Positions 1 to 8,713 are shown, counted from the first letter of the stretch. The stretch: 64,000 bases of DNA from an uncultured Dehalococcoidia bacterium (GCA_951813255.1 OX638353.1:1488001-1552000); one strand, 5' to 3'. Notes: generated from the sequence alone by a model not told the origin. Numbers and translations: made by a program.

Positions 1-1285
1 ACTCCATCGTGATGTGGCCCTCAGCGGTCAGGGCCTCGTACTCCTCGTCGGAGTATCCCATTACCCTCTTGTATACGTACTCGTTATCCCCACCCAAGCG
101 CACCGGGCCACTGCGTATCTTGGGGTCGGTGACTGACATCCGAAAGGGTGCGCCGGGGTACAGGTGCGTCCCGCAGTCCTCCTGATAGGCTGGCTGGAAG
201 AAGCCCCTAACCGCCAAATGAGGGTCAGCGTAGGCATCGTGCTGGTCCAGCACAGCCCCTGCGGGAACACCTGCCTCCTGTAGGAACCGCATTGCGGTCT
301 GGGAGGCCTGCTGCTCGGTCCATTGGGAGATGTGCGCATCCAACGCATCCTGGTGCTGGCGTCGCTCTTCGTGGGTGGAGAACTCCTGCTCGGTCGTCCA
401 AGCTGGATGGCCCAAAACCCCACAGAACGCCTGCCACTGCGCATCGTCGAAGATGGAGATGTTGACCCACTTGTCATCACCTGAACAGGGATAGCAGCCC
501 TGTAGCGCATAAGGATGCCGGTTGCCCAGCGTTTCGCTGAGACGCCTGTTCATGAAGTAGTCCATGAAGTACTCGCCCAAGTAGGGCAGGAAGTTCTCCG
601 ACTGGGAGACCTCGATGTACTGCCCCTTCCCTGTGCGACGTTTATGGTGCAGGGCCGCCATGGCAGCAAAAGCCGCTGATGCCCCAGCCGCAGCATCTGC
701 AGAGAAGATGGGACTCTGGGCAGAGGCGTCCATGTCAGCGTAGCCACGCAGGGAGTTATGCCCCGCCACACCCTCGTTGTTCACCCCCAAGGCCCGGTAG
801 TTCTTGTAGGGCCCTGTCGTGCCAAAGGCAGGCATGCTGATCATGATGATTCCGGGGTTCACCGTCGACACCCTGTCGTATGTCAGTTGCAGCTTCTCCA
901 AAGTCTCCGGCACATTGTTCTGGATGAAAATATCGCTGGCCTTCAGCAACCGGTCTGCGACCTCTTGACCAGACGAGCTTGTGAGATCCACAGTCATCCC
1001 CAGCTTGTTCCGGGCGTGGGCGTTGAACAGGGGCCAGCGGTTCCAGGGCCGCTCGCCCACCAGCCGGTCAGGCATCGCGCACGACCAACCAGTCATCGCA
1101 TCCAAGTACTCTTGAGTTGGCCTTGGCGTGGGGCCTCGCGTAAGGTAGGGCGAGTATTTAGGCGACTCAATACGTATGATCTCCGCGCCTAGGTCGCTGA
1201 GCAGCGCCGTGGCATACGGGCCTGCCCACACGACGGTGAGGGCAGCAACTCGTACTCCCTGTAAGGGCAGCCGAGGCTCGTTCAC
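1..1285 (-). CDS. Family III (CaiB/BaiF) CoA-transferase, long form, 3' end cut by window edge
   Basis: This predicted enzyme moves coenzyme A between carboxylic acids, as family III transferases do. The start is a GTG at 1285 that overlaps the stop of the upstream paralogue by 4 bases (GTGA), indicating translational coupling. The N-terminus carries the family's WAGPYATALLSDLGAEIIRIE-type nucleotide-fold motif, and the last visible codons encode the usual C-terminal signature (DEEYEAL..EG), so only a few residues are missing. At the catalytic Asp position of formyl-CoA transferase I read Glu, in VSQSENFLPY. It most resembles the long CaiB protein at 17446 (shared PWNR..FN....NK block), so each locus has one short and one long copy. 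The substrate cannot be told from sequence. Confidence 0.88.
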   Translation of the reverse strand, partial: MNEPRLPLQGVRVAALTVVWAGPYATALLSDLGAEIIRIESPKYSPYLTRGPTPRPTQEYLDAMTGWSCAMPDRLVGERPWNRWPLFNAHARNKLGMTVDLTSSSGQEVADRLLKASDIFIQNNVPETLEKLQLTYDRVSTVNPGIIMISMPAFGTTGPYKNYRALGVNNEGVAGHNSLRGYADMDASAQSPIFSADAAAGASAAFAAMAALHHKRRTGKGQYIEVSQSENFLPYLGEYFMDYFMNRRLSETLGNRHPYALQGCYPCSGDDKWVNISIFDDAQWQAFCGVLGHPAWTTEQEFSTHEERRQHQDALDAHISQWTEQQASQTAMRFLQEAGVPAGAVLDQHDAYADPHLAVRGFFQPAYQEDCGTHLYPGAPFRMSVTDPKIRSGPVRLGGDNEYVYKRVMGYSDEEYEALTAEGHITME

Positions 1286-2487
1286 ACCGCTCCCTCACTG
1301 CGCAGCGACTCTATCTCCTCGGACGTGTGCCCGAGCCTCGCTAACACCTCCTCAGTGTGCTGCCCCAGCTTGGGAGCAGGCCTCTCGATGCGCCACGGCG
1401 TTTCGCTCATGCTGAAGGGGCGGGCCAGCATACCGATGGGGGTGCCGTCAGCAAGCGTCGTCTGCGTGAAGCAGCCCCGCTCCTCGAAAACTGGGTCCTG
1501 CGCAAGGTCTTCAATGGTATTGAGAGGGCCACTGATTATGCGGTGGGCTTGGGCCACATTCCATAGCTCCTGCTTGGTATGTTCCATGCACCACCCCAGG
1601 AAATACGCGTCAAACTCCTCTCGCAGCTCGGGATCGGTCGGCCCGTCGGTACCGTGCCAACGGGGGTCCTCCATGAAGTCCGGGTAGCCCAGCATGGCAT
1701 GGAAGGACTGGAAGCGCCCTACAGGAGATGCGAAATCGTAGTATCCGTCTGCACAGGGATACACGCCTTGAGGATAGTGCGTCGTCCCCGGCACGGTGCG
1801 TTTGGTGAGGACACCTGCATATGCGTACCCCACCAAGGCGGGCATTCGCCGGTCCTGGCTGCCAGCCTGCGTCTCCATGATCGAAACGTCCACATGCTGG
1901 CCCACTCCTTGGTAGCGGGCAGCGAAAAACGCTCCCATCGTGGCCACGGCAGCTATGGCCCCTGCTTGGTACAGGCCCACTTTACCGCCCAGCTTCACCG
2001 GCTCACGATCTGGCAAGCCCGTGCTGAACATCTCCCCGCCCATGCCATAGAAGATGATTTCCGAGCCCTTGTAGTCGCGATAGGGTCCCGTCTGTCCAAA
2101 GTTGGATATTGAGGTCAGCACTATGTTGGGGTTGACTGACTTCAAAGACTCATAGTCCAAGCCAAGAGATGCCATCACACCGGGGCGAAAGCTCTCCACA
2201 ACCAAGTCAACCTGCTCCACCAGCTTTCGGACGATCTCCCGTCCCCTCCGGTGCTTCAGGTTGAGTGTGATGCCCCTCTTGTTGGTATTGAGGTGCAGGA
2301 ATATCCCGCTCTTTTCGGGATCTGGTCGGTCTTGGGGAAAGGGGCCAAGGCGTCGCGCAGGATCACCCTGCAAGGACTCCACCTTGATGACATCCGCCCC
2401 GTAGTCTGCCAGCAGCTTGGTGCAGTACGGGCCTGCGGTGTAGTGGGTGAAGTCCAGCACCCTGACATCGGCCAGAGCGGTCTCCAT
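1282..2487 (-). CDS. Family III (CaiB/BaiF) CoA-transferase, short form
   Basis: This is a 401-residue CoA-transferase of the CaiB/BaiF/formyl-CoA-transferase family, normal length for the family. Visible hallmarks are the N-terminal AGPYCTKLLADYGADVIKVE block, the VVESFRPGVM segment and GQHVDVSIMETQ around the active-site position, where Glu stands in place of the usual Asp. It lies 7 bases downstream of the PPOX gene and overlaps the next CaiB gene by 4 bases, so the four minus-strand genes from 3943 look like one operon. The adjacent short and long copies suggest a heteromeric transferase, comparable to the two-gene SmtAB or BbsEF enzymes. That is inference; the substrate is unknown. Confidence 0.9.
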   Translation of the reverse strand: METALADVRVLDFTHYTAGPYCTKLLADYGADVIKVESLQGDPARRLGPFPQDRPDPEKSGIFLHLNTNKRGITLNLKHRRGREIVRKLVEQVDLVVESFRPGVMASLGLDYESLKSVNPNIVLTSISNFGQTGPYRDYKGSEIIFYGMGGEMFSTGLPDREPVKLGGKVGLYQAGAIAAVATMGAFFAARYQGVGQHVDVSIMETQAGSQDRRMPALVGYAYAGVLTKRTVPGTTHYPQGVYPCADGYYDFASPVGRFQSFHAMLGYPDFMEDPRWHGTDGPTDPELREEFDAYFLGWCMEHTKQELWNVAQAHRIISGPLNTIEDLAQDPVFEERGCFTQTTLADGTPIGMLARPFSMSETPWRIERPAPKLGQHTEEVLARLGHTSEEIESLRSEGAV

Positions 2488-2494
2488 GAAAGGG

Positions 2495-2911
2495 CTACCG
2501 GATCATACCGTAGACGTGCTCTGGCCGGACAACCACCACGGCGCGACGCTCCTCGCGCATCACACGGTCGTATTCATCGTAGTCGGGGTGGTCGCCTCCA
2601 CAGGCTTGGAAGGCTTCTCTCAGCATGATCCGCAACTCTTCGTGATCGGTGTTGTCCCACCCATGTATCTCGGCGTCGCCCTCCACTACCACGTAGCTGG
2701 ACCAGTTGGGATTGAGCGTGAGCACAGTGCATCGAGGGTTGCGCTTCAGGTTTGCTATCTTGGCGCTATTGCCACGAGCCACAAAAGCTGCGCCGCCCCG
2801 GTAGGGGCCGCTGGCTAGGATGCTCATCTGCCCAGAGCCGCTTCGGCGAGTGGTGGTCACCACACCCCGGTGGAAGGTCTGCATGAAGCGTGCTGCTTCT
2901 TCGAATTCCAT
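2495..2911 (-). CDS. PPOX-class (pyridoxamine 5'-phosphate oxidase-like) F420/flavin protein
   Basis: This 138-residue split-barrel protein resembles the PPOX class of F420- or FMN-dependent reductases. The sequence reads through an N-terminal helix (EEAARFMQTFHRG), a core strand set (GQMSILASGPYRGGAAFVAR, KIANLKRNPRCTVLTL) and a VVEGDAEIHG strand typical of the fold. An AGGAG sequence sits 5 bases before the ATG. The gene lies between a luciferase-like oxidoreductase and two CoA-transferases, all minus strand with short gaps. This suggests a redox step on a carboxylic acid or its CoA ester, with F420 or flavin as cofactor. The exact cofactor cannot be assigned from sequence alone. Confidence 0.82.
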   Translation of the reverse strand: MEFEEAARFMQTFHRGVVTTTRRSGSGQMSILASGPYRGGAAFVARGNSAKIANLKRNPRCTVLTLNPNWSSYVVVEGDAEIHGWDNTDHEELRIMLREAFQACGGDHPDYDEYDRVMREERRAVVVVRPEHVYGMIR

Positions 2912-2956
2912 CTCTACTCCTTATGTCATGTCCGAGCGCACCCAAAGACACAGCGA

Positions 2957-3943
2957 CTACAGGAAGTGCGGCAGAACCTCGTTCACCACTCGCTTGAACT
3001 GACCTTCCTGGTCCCAGGATGGCAGACGCAGGGTGATATCGGTGGCTCCCAAGTCGACGAACCCCTGGATGCGGTCTATGCATTGTTGAGGGCTCCCCAA
3101 GGCCACCCAGTTCTCGATCTGGGCTGGGGTGTAGTCGGTGGTGTAGTACAGGTCCAAGTACTTCTTTGACTCGTTGAAGGCTGCCTCCCTGTCCTCGTTC
3201 ACGTTGATGTTGAAATACAGAACGCAAGGCAAGTCATCAAAGGAACGCCCGAATTCCCCAGCATAGGAGCAGATGCGCTCCCGTATGATCCCGAATTCTT
3301 CCTCCGAAGTGAACGTGGTCATCCAGCCGTCACTCATCCTGGCAACGCGCTTGAGGGCGCGCTCGATGATGTGGGGCTTGCCGGTGCGCAGGCGCGGGTT
3401 GCTGACAATCCAGATGGGCGGAGGCTGCTGCACAGGCTTGGGCTCGATGAAAGCCCCTTCCAGGTGGTGGAACTCCCCATCGTAGTCCACTGAATCCTCA
3501 GTCCACAGCCGGCGCAGGATCTCAATGCTCTCCTCCATGCGTCGTGACCGGTCCAGGGCCTTCATGCCCATGTTGCGGTACTCGATGCGGTGGTCCTGCT
3601 GGTCAAGGCTGCCGCCCATACAGGCAGCCATTATCATGCGCCCCTCGGATATCAGGTCGAGACTGGCCCACTGGTGCGCCATCACGATGGGGTTACGTGA
3701 GGGGAACGTGGCCATACAGGCAGGGCCGATCCTCACCTTGCTGGTGCGAGCTGCGATGGCCCCCATCAGGGTCATGGCCTCCAAGCGGGGCTTGGCCATA
3801 ATGGAGTCGCCCACCCATACGTGCTCGAATACGCCAGCGCTCTCGGCCGCCTCGGCCATCTTGAGCAGTTCACTGGGCTGAGTCAGACCCAGCAACACTC
3901 CACGATTGGAAAGGGTCAGCCCGAACCGGACTTTCCGCGCCAT
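2957..3943 (-). CDS. LLM-class (luciferase-like) flavin/F420-dependent oxidoreductase
   Basis: This is a TIM-barrel oxidoreductase of the bacterial luciferase/F420-dependent reductase superfamily, about 328 residues. I chose the ATG at 3943 (MARKVRFGLTLSNRG) because GAGG lies 6 bases upstream; an in-frame GTG two codons earlier is weaker. Family features seen are the N-terminal strand, AARTSKVRIGPACMATFPSRNP, the ASLDLISEGRMIMAACMGG cofactor-loop segment and the C-terminal CIDRIQGFVDLGATDITLRL. It would oxidise or reduce a small organic substrate with F420 or FMN in the cytoplasm. It is the first gene of the minus operon ending in the two CaiB genes, consistent with breakdown of an alkyl or carboxylic compound. 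The substrate is unknown. Confidence 0.88.
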   Translation of the reverse strand: MARKVRFGLTLSNRGVLLGLTQPSELLKMAEAAESAGVFEHVWVGDSIMAKPRLEAMTLMGAIAARTSKVRIGPACMATFPSRNPIVMAHQWASLDLISEGRMIMAACMGGSLDQQDHRIEYRNMGMKALDRSRRMEESIEILRRLWTEDSVDYDGEFHHLEGAFIEPKPVQQPPPIWIVSNPRLRTGKPHIIERALKRVARMSDGWMTTFTSEEEFGIIRERICSYAGEFGRSFDDLPCVLYFNINVNEDREAAFNESKKYLDLYYTTDYTPAQIENWVALGSPQQCIDRIQGFVDLGATDITLRLPSWDQEGQFKRVVNEVLPHFL

Positions 3944-4035
3944 GATCACCTCGCATCTAGCTACTGGCCGCTGCTATTCAGGTCTGCGACTATAGTTGAC
4001 CAATGTTATCACATGCGCCTTTCAGCCAACGGCAC

Positions 4036-4791
4036 TTACGCGATCCCACTCTCCTCCAGAAAGGCCATTAGCATCGCCTCCGTCTGTCGCTGGTACACAG
4101 GCCAGTAGGCGCGGAACTCGCGCAGATGCCTGTCAGCCTCTTCCTCCGCATCGAACCGCTCGCCCATCAGCCGGTAGTCGTCGAGCATCTCCCGGTTCCA
4201 TACCTCCAACTCCTCAGGCGTGAGTTGAGGTTCGAACTGGAACCCATAGCTGTTGCCGTGGCGATAGGCCATCTCAATGCGCTGATAACCACCATCACGC
4301 AGCAGTATGTCGCCCTCGGCCAAAGCGCTACCGCCAGGCGGCACAGTGAAGCAATCGCCGTGGCATGTGGGAACCAGCGGTACTTCGAAGTTGCCGAAGA
4401 CCGGGTCTACGCTGCCTTCATCCCGTACGTGTATCTTTCGCAGCCCGAATTGGAAGCCGCCAGTGGCCTCCACCACACCTCCCAAGGCCTTGGACAAGAG
4501 TTGGGCGCCGAGACAGACAGCGAAAACTGGAACACCCGCGCCATGGGTTTCCCCTAAGAACCGCTCTTCTGCACGCAGTGCCGGGTAGGGGTCGTTGGCC
4601 GACGCGGGGCCGCCCAGCACGATCAGCAGATCAACTTCGCTGGGATCCGGGAAGGGCAGCTGCGAGTCGTTCAAAGCGTCGCCATGCACTCCCAAACCCC
4701 TGAAGCTGAATCCCGCTGCCCGCAGCACCGCGCCAAAGTTGCTCCCCAACGTCTCGATTGGAGAGTTCTGCACCACAAGGGCCCGTTTCAA
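4036..4791 (-). CDS. Class I glutamine amidotransferase-like protein with altered triad
   Basis: This 251-residue protein has the GMP-synthase-like class I glutamine amidotransferase fold. The nucleophile elbow is present (FAVCLGAQLL, Cys93), as is the upstream glycine-rich strand (LLIVLGGPASANDPYPAL). Where active members have the catalytic His and Glu (QFHxE), this protein reads QFEPQ, so His is replaced by Glu187 and Glu by Gln189. The start is TTG at 4791, 14 bases after the acetamidase gene stop. It completes an amide-metabolism set with the amidase and formamidase upstream. It may be a non-glutaminase member or use another hydrolytic chemistry. The fold is clear; catalytic competence is doubtful. 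Confidence 0.82.
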   Translation of the reverse strand: MKRALVVQNSPIETLGSNFGAVLRAAGFSFRGLGVHGDALNDSQLPFPDPSEVDLLIVLGGPASANDPYPALRAEERFLGETHGAGVPVFAVCLGAQLLSKALGGVVEATGGFQFGLRKIHVRDEGSVDPVFGNFEVPLVPTCHGDCFTVPPGGSALAEGDILLRDGGYQRIEMAYRHGNSYGFQFEPQLTPEELEVWNREMLDDYRLMGERFDAEEEADRHLREFRAYWPVYQRQTEAMLMAFLEESGIA

Positions 4792-4805
4792 GGAGCCAGC
4801 CCCCC

Positions 4806-5915
4806 CTACTCCTGGAATATCGCCTCAGGGAGAAATGCCGAGACTACGAAGTTGGGAGTGTCCACCAAGTTGCTGATTTTCAGGTCGACAGCCACGCTAC
4901 AGATTATGTAAGCCTGCTGCCGCGTAAAGCCCCGCTCCTGTAGCACGTCAATCATCTGGGCCAGAGCATTGTGGGCCGCCAAGTTGAGATCACCGTCCTC
5001 CTGGGTTCCGTCGTCTCGTATAGGCATGCCCATGGTGGCGACGAACTGCTGGGGCACGGCCCACACCGGATTGAGGAAGTAATCGCTGTGACTGAAGCGC
5101 GGGAACCGGATGTTGCGCTCGGCGGCCACACCTGCATGCACCCGGAAGCGCACCGCGACGGTAGCACCCATTTCGATGGCGGTGATACAGGCCTCTCCAT
5201 CTCCTTGGGCAAAGTGTCCGTCACCAGCAGAGTATAGGCCGCCCTCCACAGCCACCGGCACGAATAACTTGGAGCGCTTGGTCAGCTGCTTCACGTCAGC
5301 ATTCCCACAGTTCTCGCGAGGGGGCTGAGTCCGCAGCCCCTCCATGGCGGCAAGGCTGTTGCCTGGGACTGCACCGTCAGCCGTAGGTAACGACGCCTCA
5401 CCACCCCGTCCCACCAAGTCCGCCTCACGCTGGTTCCACTGGCGCACCTGCTCAGCCGAGGGAGCCACACCAGCGGTCCCCATGAAGGGGCCACCTGGTA
5501 TACGCACACCCGGCACCTGCGGTGATGTGGCCCAGCCATCCTTGATTTCCCAGTGGGCTAGAAAGGTCTCTTCAAACAGAGTCCTCAGGTAACCACGCCC
5601 CGGCGTGAAACGGGTAAACCCGTAGGGTTGGGGCAGAATATCGAGGTATTCGATCTCCAGCAGGTCGCCGGGCTTGGCTCCCTTCACGTACACCGGCCCA
5701 GTCAGCGGATGCACCGCACCCCTGTCCATGGTGGCCATGTCCTCGATAGTGCTGTCCCAGGTTGTCTGGCCGTCGGAGGCGTCCCGTGTCTCCAGCACCA
5801 CCTCCTCACCCTCTTCCACTTCCACCACGGGCGTCAGGTCATAGTGCCAGCGGTTGTGCCCCTTCTGCGGCTCGTCCTTCAGCCTCTTGGAGCGGTCAAT
5901 CTCAATGCTCTGCAT
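4806..5915 (-). CDS. Acetamidase/formamidase family protein
   Basis: This 369-residue protein belongs to the FmdA/AmdA acetamidase/formamidase family, zinc-dependent enzymes that release ammonia from small amides. Family signatures are NRWHYDLTPVVEVEEGEEV, the GPVYVKGAKPGDLLEIEYLDI segment, PPRENCGNADVKQLT and YSAGDGHFAQGDGEACITAIE with the conserved His and Glu residues. The ORF is open further upstream, but I chose the ATG at 5915 because AGGAGG lies 6 bases before it and homology starts there. It sits between an amidase-signature hydrolase and a glutamine-amidotransferase-like gene on the same strand. A role in obtaining nitrogen from amides fits; the actual amide is not known. Confidence 0.92.
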   Translation of the reverse strand: MQSIEIDRSKRLKDEPQKGHNRWHYDLTPVVEVEEGEEVVLETRDASDGQTTWDSTIEDMATMDRGAVHPLTGPVYVKGAKPGDLLEIEYLDILPQPYGFTRFTPGRGYLRTLFEETFLAHWEIKDGWATSPQVPGVRIPGGPFMGTAGVAPSAEQVRQWNQREADLVGRGGEASLPTADGAVPGNSLAAMEGLRTQPPRENCGNADVKQLTKRSKLFVPVAVEGGLYSAGDGHFAQGDGEACITAIEMGATVAVRFRVHAGVAAERNIRFPRFSHSDYFLNPVWAVPQQFVATMGMPIRDDGTQEDGDLNLAAHNALAQMIDVLQERGFTRQQAYIICSVAVDLKISNLVDTPNFVVSAFLPEAIFQE

Positions 5916-5979
5916 GGGACGCCTCCTTTTCGTAAGAAGCCGGTCATTGGAGAGAAGGTAAGCGGTGACAGGCCATGCG

Positions 5980-7326
5980 TTAGACTGCCGGCGCCAGACT
6001 AACGCCCAACGCCGCCTCACACCAAGCCGCCACCGCAAACATCCTCTCCTCCTCCAGCGAACCCGTCGCCAGCGTCACCCCCAAGGGCAGTCCGTTGGCG
6101 CTTAGACCAGACGGTATGCCGATGGTAGGCATACCAGCGAAGGTCCAAGGCACCTGCAACGCAGGATCGCCTGTGGTGGAGGTATCGGGCGCTTCCGACG
6201 GAGCGGTGGGCACGATCAGGGCGTCATAGCGTCCTGCCACATCATTCAATTCTCGCGACACCTCGCGTCGCAAGCGCGAAGCCTGCAGGTAGCGCACACC
6301 CGGCGTGAGCATGCCCATCTCGATGTTGGCCCGTATCTGGGGGCTGTAATCATCCTTGCGCTGGCGGAAGACCTCTTCGTGATAGGCAGCGCACTCAGTG
6401 TTGCTCAGCACACGATGGGCCCCGGCAACGTACTCAAAACTCGGCGGCGCCGCCACTTCCTCGATGGTAGCGCCTGCAGAGGCCAACTTCTGCACTGCCG
6501 CATCAGTGTGTGCCCGCACCTCATCATCGCACCGGTCATAGAAATACTGGCGCATCAGACCCAGCCTTGGCGGCGACTGCTGGCGCCCTAAAGCTCCCGT
6601 GTAATCGCCCACCGGAGCGCGTGACGAACTGGGGTCGTCCTCATCATATCCAGCCAGCACACCCAGCATCAGTGCAGCATCGCGCACCGTGCGTACCAAA
6701 ACGCCTACATGGTCCAGCGACCACGCCACAGGAATCACACCCGCACGGCTGATGCGTCCATAGGTCGCCTTCAACCCCACAATCCCGTTGTATGCGGCCG
6801 GACGCACAGTGGAGCCTGCGGTCTGTGAACCCAAGGCCACCGCGCACATGCGCGACGCCACGGCCACACAGGACCCACTGCTGGAACCGCCCGCCGTGTG
6901 GTCCGGGTGGTAGGGGTTCACCGCGATGGAGGGGTCGGAGGTGGCAAACTCGGTGGTCATCGCTTTGCCCAAAACGATGGCCCCCGCCTCTTTCATCTTG
7001 CGCACGCTGGTAGCGTCGAAACTGGGCACGAAGTCCGCATACACCTTGGAGTTGGCCGTGGTCTTCATACCAGCGGTGTAGTAGATGTCCTTCAGGCCCA
7101 CAGGGACCCCGTGCATCGGCCCCAATATGCGCCCCTGGGCCACCTGCTCCTCCCGCTCTTGGGCGGCCCCAAGCACATCCTCGCGGTCTATGGTGATCCA
7201 AGCGTTGAGACGCTCCAGCGAGTCGATACGCTCCAGCAACGATTGCGCCAGGGCTACTGGCGACAAGCTGCCATTCCGCACCTGCTCTGCTGCTTCTGAC
7301 ACATTCATTTCAAAGGGTTCAGACAA
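5980..7326 (-). CDS. Amidase-signature family amidase
   Basis: This 448-residue hydrolase carries the amidase-signature Ser-cisSer-Lys triad: Lys79 in GLKDIYYTAG, cis-Ser148 in the GGSSSGS loop and Ser172 in GSQTAGSTVRPAA. It should hydrolyse an amide to acid and ammonia in the cytoplasm. The start is uncertain: TTG at 7326 has a G-rich SD-like stretch nearby, while an ATG at 7308 has none. A TATAAT box lies 32 bases upstream of the TTG. It is the first gene of a minus-strand amide-hydrolase operon, divergent from five cupin genes. The related GatA subunit is less likely because GatB and GatC are absent. Confidence 0.9.
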   Translation of the reverse strand: MSEPFEMNVSEAAEQVRNGSLSPVALAQSLLERIDSLERLNAWITIDREDVLGAAQEREEQVAQGRILGPMHGVPVGLKDIYYTAGMKTTANSKVYADFVPSFDATSVRKMKEAGAIVLGKAMTTEFATSDPSIAVNPYHPDHTAGGSSSGSCVAVASRMCAVALGSQTAGSTVRPAAYNGIVGLKATYGRISRAGVIPVAWSLDHVGVLVRTVRDAALMLGVLAGYDEDDPSSSRAPVGDYTGALGRQQSPPRLGLMRQYFYDRCDDEVRAHTDAAVQKLASAGATIEEVAAPPSFEYVAGAHRVLSNTECAAYHEEVFRQRKDDYSPQIRANIEMGMLTPGVRYLQASRLRREVSRELNDVAGRYDALIVPTAPSEAPDTSTTGDPALQVPWTFAGMPTIGIPSGLSANGLPLGVTLATGSLEEERMFAVAAWCEAALGVSLAPAV

Positions 7327-7357
7327 CGGTCACCCCCACCGTCAGCATTTGCCCGCC

Positions 7358-7363
7358 ATTATA
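7358..7363 (-). promoter_or_regulatory. Candidate -10 box for the amidase operon
   Basis: A perfect TATAAT lies on the minus strand 32 bases before the TTG start of the amidase gene. A loose -35 (ATGACT) sits 16 bases further upstream. The intergenic region to the divergent cupin array is only about 130 bases, so both operons may share regulation. This is a consensus match only. Confidence 0.4.
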
Positions 7364-7455
7364 GCTGGCTACCAGTGCCAGTCATACCTCCGCCTTGCCT
7401 CCATACCCAGCTAGGGGTATTCTTGGAACGTACCTGCAAACGAGGGAGACGGGCC

Positions 7456-7821
7456 TTGAGAATCGTCAGGCTCTATACAGGCAGCGACGGAGAAAGCCAC
7501 TTGGAGGAGTTGGACCCAAACCTTGCGCCCGACTTCCAGTCGCCTCGGGTAGCCACCAAGGTCTCGCTGACTCGTATGCCGAAAGACCGCTATCTGGACT
7601 TCCATCCTGCACCCGAGCGCCGCTGGTCGGTGAACGTCTCTGGCGAGATCGAGATCGGCTTGGGCGACGGCAGCGTACACCGTTTCGGTCCTGGTGACCT
7701 GCGACTGATGGAGGACACCACCGGCCGGGGCCACACCACCCGCGCCCTGCAGGACGTGGCATGGCTCATGGTGACGGTGGACCCGGAACTGACCATCGAC
7801 GGCCCTGAACGACTGGCCTGA
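7456..7821 (+). CDS. Single-domain cupin protein, array copy 1
   Basis: This 121-residue protein is the first of five tandem paralogues. It starts at TTG 7456, aligned with the other copies (xxVRLYTGSDGESHLEEL); GAGGGAG lies about 9 bases upstream. The cupin core reads DFHPAPERRW, then SGEIEIGLGDGSVHRFGPGD, then EDTTGRGHTT, the two metal-binding cupin motifs in short form. It has an extra C-terminal tail (DPELTIDGPERLA) that the others lack. The function of this cupin family is not established. Position opposite amidase and formamidase genes suggests a link to amide or ammonia metabolism, or a role in sensing or binding the substrate. That link is inference from context. Confidence 0.85.
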   Translation: MRIVRLYTGSDGESHLEELDPNLAPDFQSPRVATKVSLTRMPKDRYLDFHPAPERRWSVNVSGEIEIGLGDGSVHRFGPGDLRLMEDTTGRGHTTRALQDVAWLMVTVDPELTIDGPERLA

Positions 7822-7856
7822 GAACGACAACCTCAACCACAGAAAAGGAGAACCGC

Positions 7857-8189
7857 GTGGGCATTTACCGCATGTACACAGGCGACGACAACGAGACCCA
7901 CATCGAGGAGCTGCCCCTGGACTCCCATCCAGAGCTGAATGAACTGCAGAGCGTGAAGGGCATGGTCATCCAGCGCACCGAGGGCGGGCGCTTTCTCGAC
8001 TGGCACCCCGCGCCTAACAAGCGCTGGCTGATAATCCTGTCCGGCGAGATGGAGATAGGCTTGGGCGACGGAACCACGCACCGGTTTCATGCAGGCGACA
8101 TACGCCTCATCGAGGACGTCACCGGACGAGGCCATACCACCCGCTACGTCACCGAGAACATCTCGGCTGTCATGCAGCTGCCAGACTAG
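7857..8189 (+). CDS. Single-domain cupin protein, array copy 2
   Basis: This is the second array member, 110 residues, starting at GTG 7857 (MGIYRMYTGDDNETHIEEL) with GGAG a few bases upstream, 35 bases after copy 1. It keeps the complete core: DWHPAPNKRW, SGEMEIGLGDGTTHRFHAGD, EDVTGRGHTTR. The His residues in the HPAP and GRGH motifs are the likely metal ligands of the cupin barrel. It ends in the short MQLPD tail characteristic of copies 2 and 5. Copies 1 and 2 share the RYLD/RFLDW segment, so they are probably the closest pair. A compact barrel of this size usually works as a dimer. Confidence 0.86.
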   Translation: MGIYRMYTGDDNETHIEELPLDSHPELNELQSVKGMVIQRTEGGRFLDWHPAPNKRWLIILSGEMEIGLGDGTTHRFHAGDIRLIEDVTGRGHTTRYVTENISAVMQLPD

Positions 8190-8266
8190 AGGGCCTCGAA
8201 CCCACCCCCTTCAACCGGTGAGAACCGAAAAAACCATCAATACGAACCAAAACTTGGGAGGATAAC

Positions 8267-8620
8267 TTGGGCATTTACAGGTGTTACAGCGGGGACGACG
8301 GCGAGAGCCATCTGGAGCAGTTGGACTTCGACAGCAATGCTGCTCTCCAAGAGTTGCATAAGTCCGAGGGCCTGCAGTTCCGGCGACCGGGGGTTGGCGG
8401 GCCTACACCCGGCATCGTCAACGATGACGATGGCTTCCACTGCGCTCCGACCCCCCGCTGGACCGTCATCCTTCAGGGCGAGTGCGTCGTCGGTCTGGGC
8501 GACGGCAGCCAGCACACCTTCGGCACCGGCGACACCATCCTCTTTGAGGACCTCACCGGCCACGGCCACCAGTCCACTTGGCACGACGTCATCATCGCGG
8601 TGAACGTCCTGGACCACTAG
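8267..8620 (+). CDS. Single-domain cupin protein, array copy 3
   Basis: This third member is 117 residues and starts at TTG 8267 (GIYRCYSGDDGESHLEQL) with GGGAGG 5 bases upstream. Its core is more diverged: FHCAPTPRWTVILQGECVVG, LGDGSQHTFGTGD, FEDLTGHGHQSTW. The aromatic and basic residues around the GHGH motif differ from copies 1 and 2, so its ligand may differ. The preceding 77-base gap is A-rich. As with all five copies, initiation uses a non-ATG codon behind a good SD. Confidence 0.85.
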   Translation: MGIYRCYSGDDGESHLEQLDFDSNAALQELHKSEGLQFRRPGVGGPTPGIVNDDDGFHCAPTPRWTVILQGECVVGLGDGSQHTFGTGDTILFEDLTGHGHQSTWHDVIIAVNVLDH

Positions 8621-8713
8621 CCACCCATCTCGACAGGCAAACCGTGGGCCACCGGCATGGTGGCCCGCAATCGTACGGGCAGCCTTGGCGGCCGCCCAAT
8701 TCGGGAGGATGAT

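Noticed and set aside
3985..4015. Promoter for the luciferase-like gene at 3943
   Set aside because: TTGG and TATAGT-like words are present on the minus strand but too close together for a -35/-10 pair.
7085..7414. Plus-strand open frames over the amidase gene and its promoter region
   Set aside because: They overlap a clearly conserved minus-strand enzyme and show no domain or SD.
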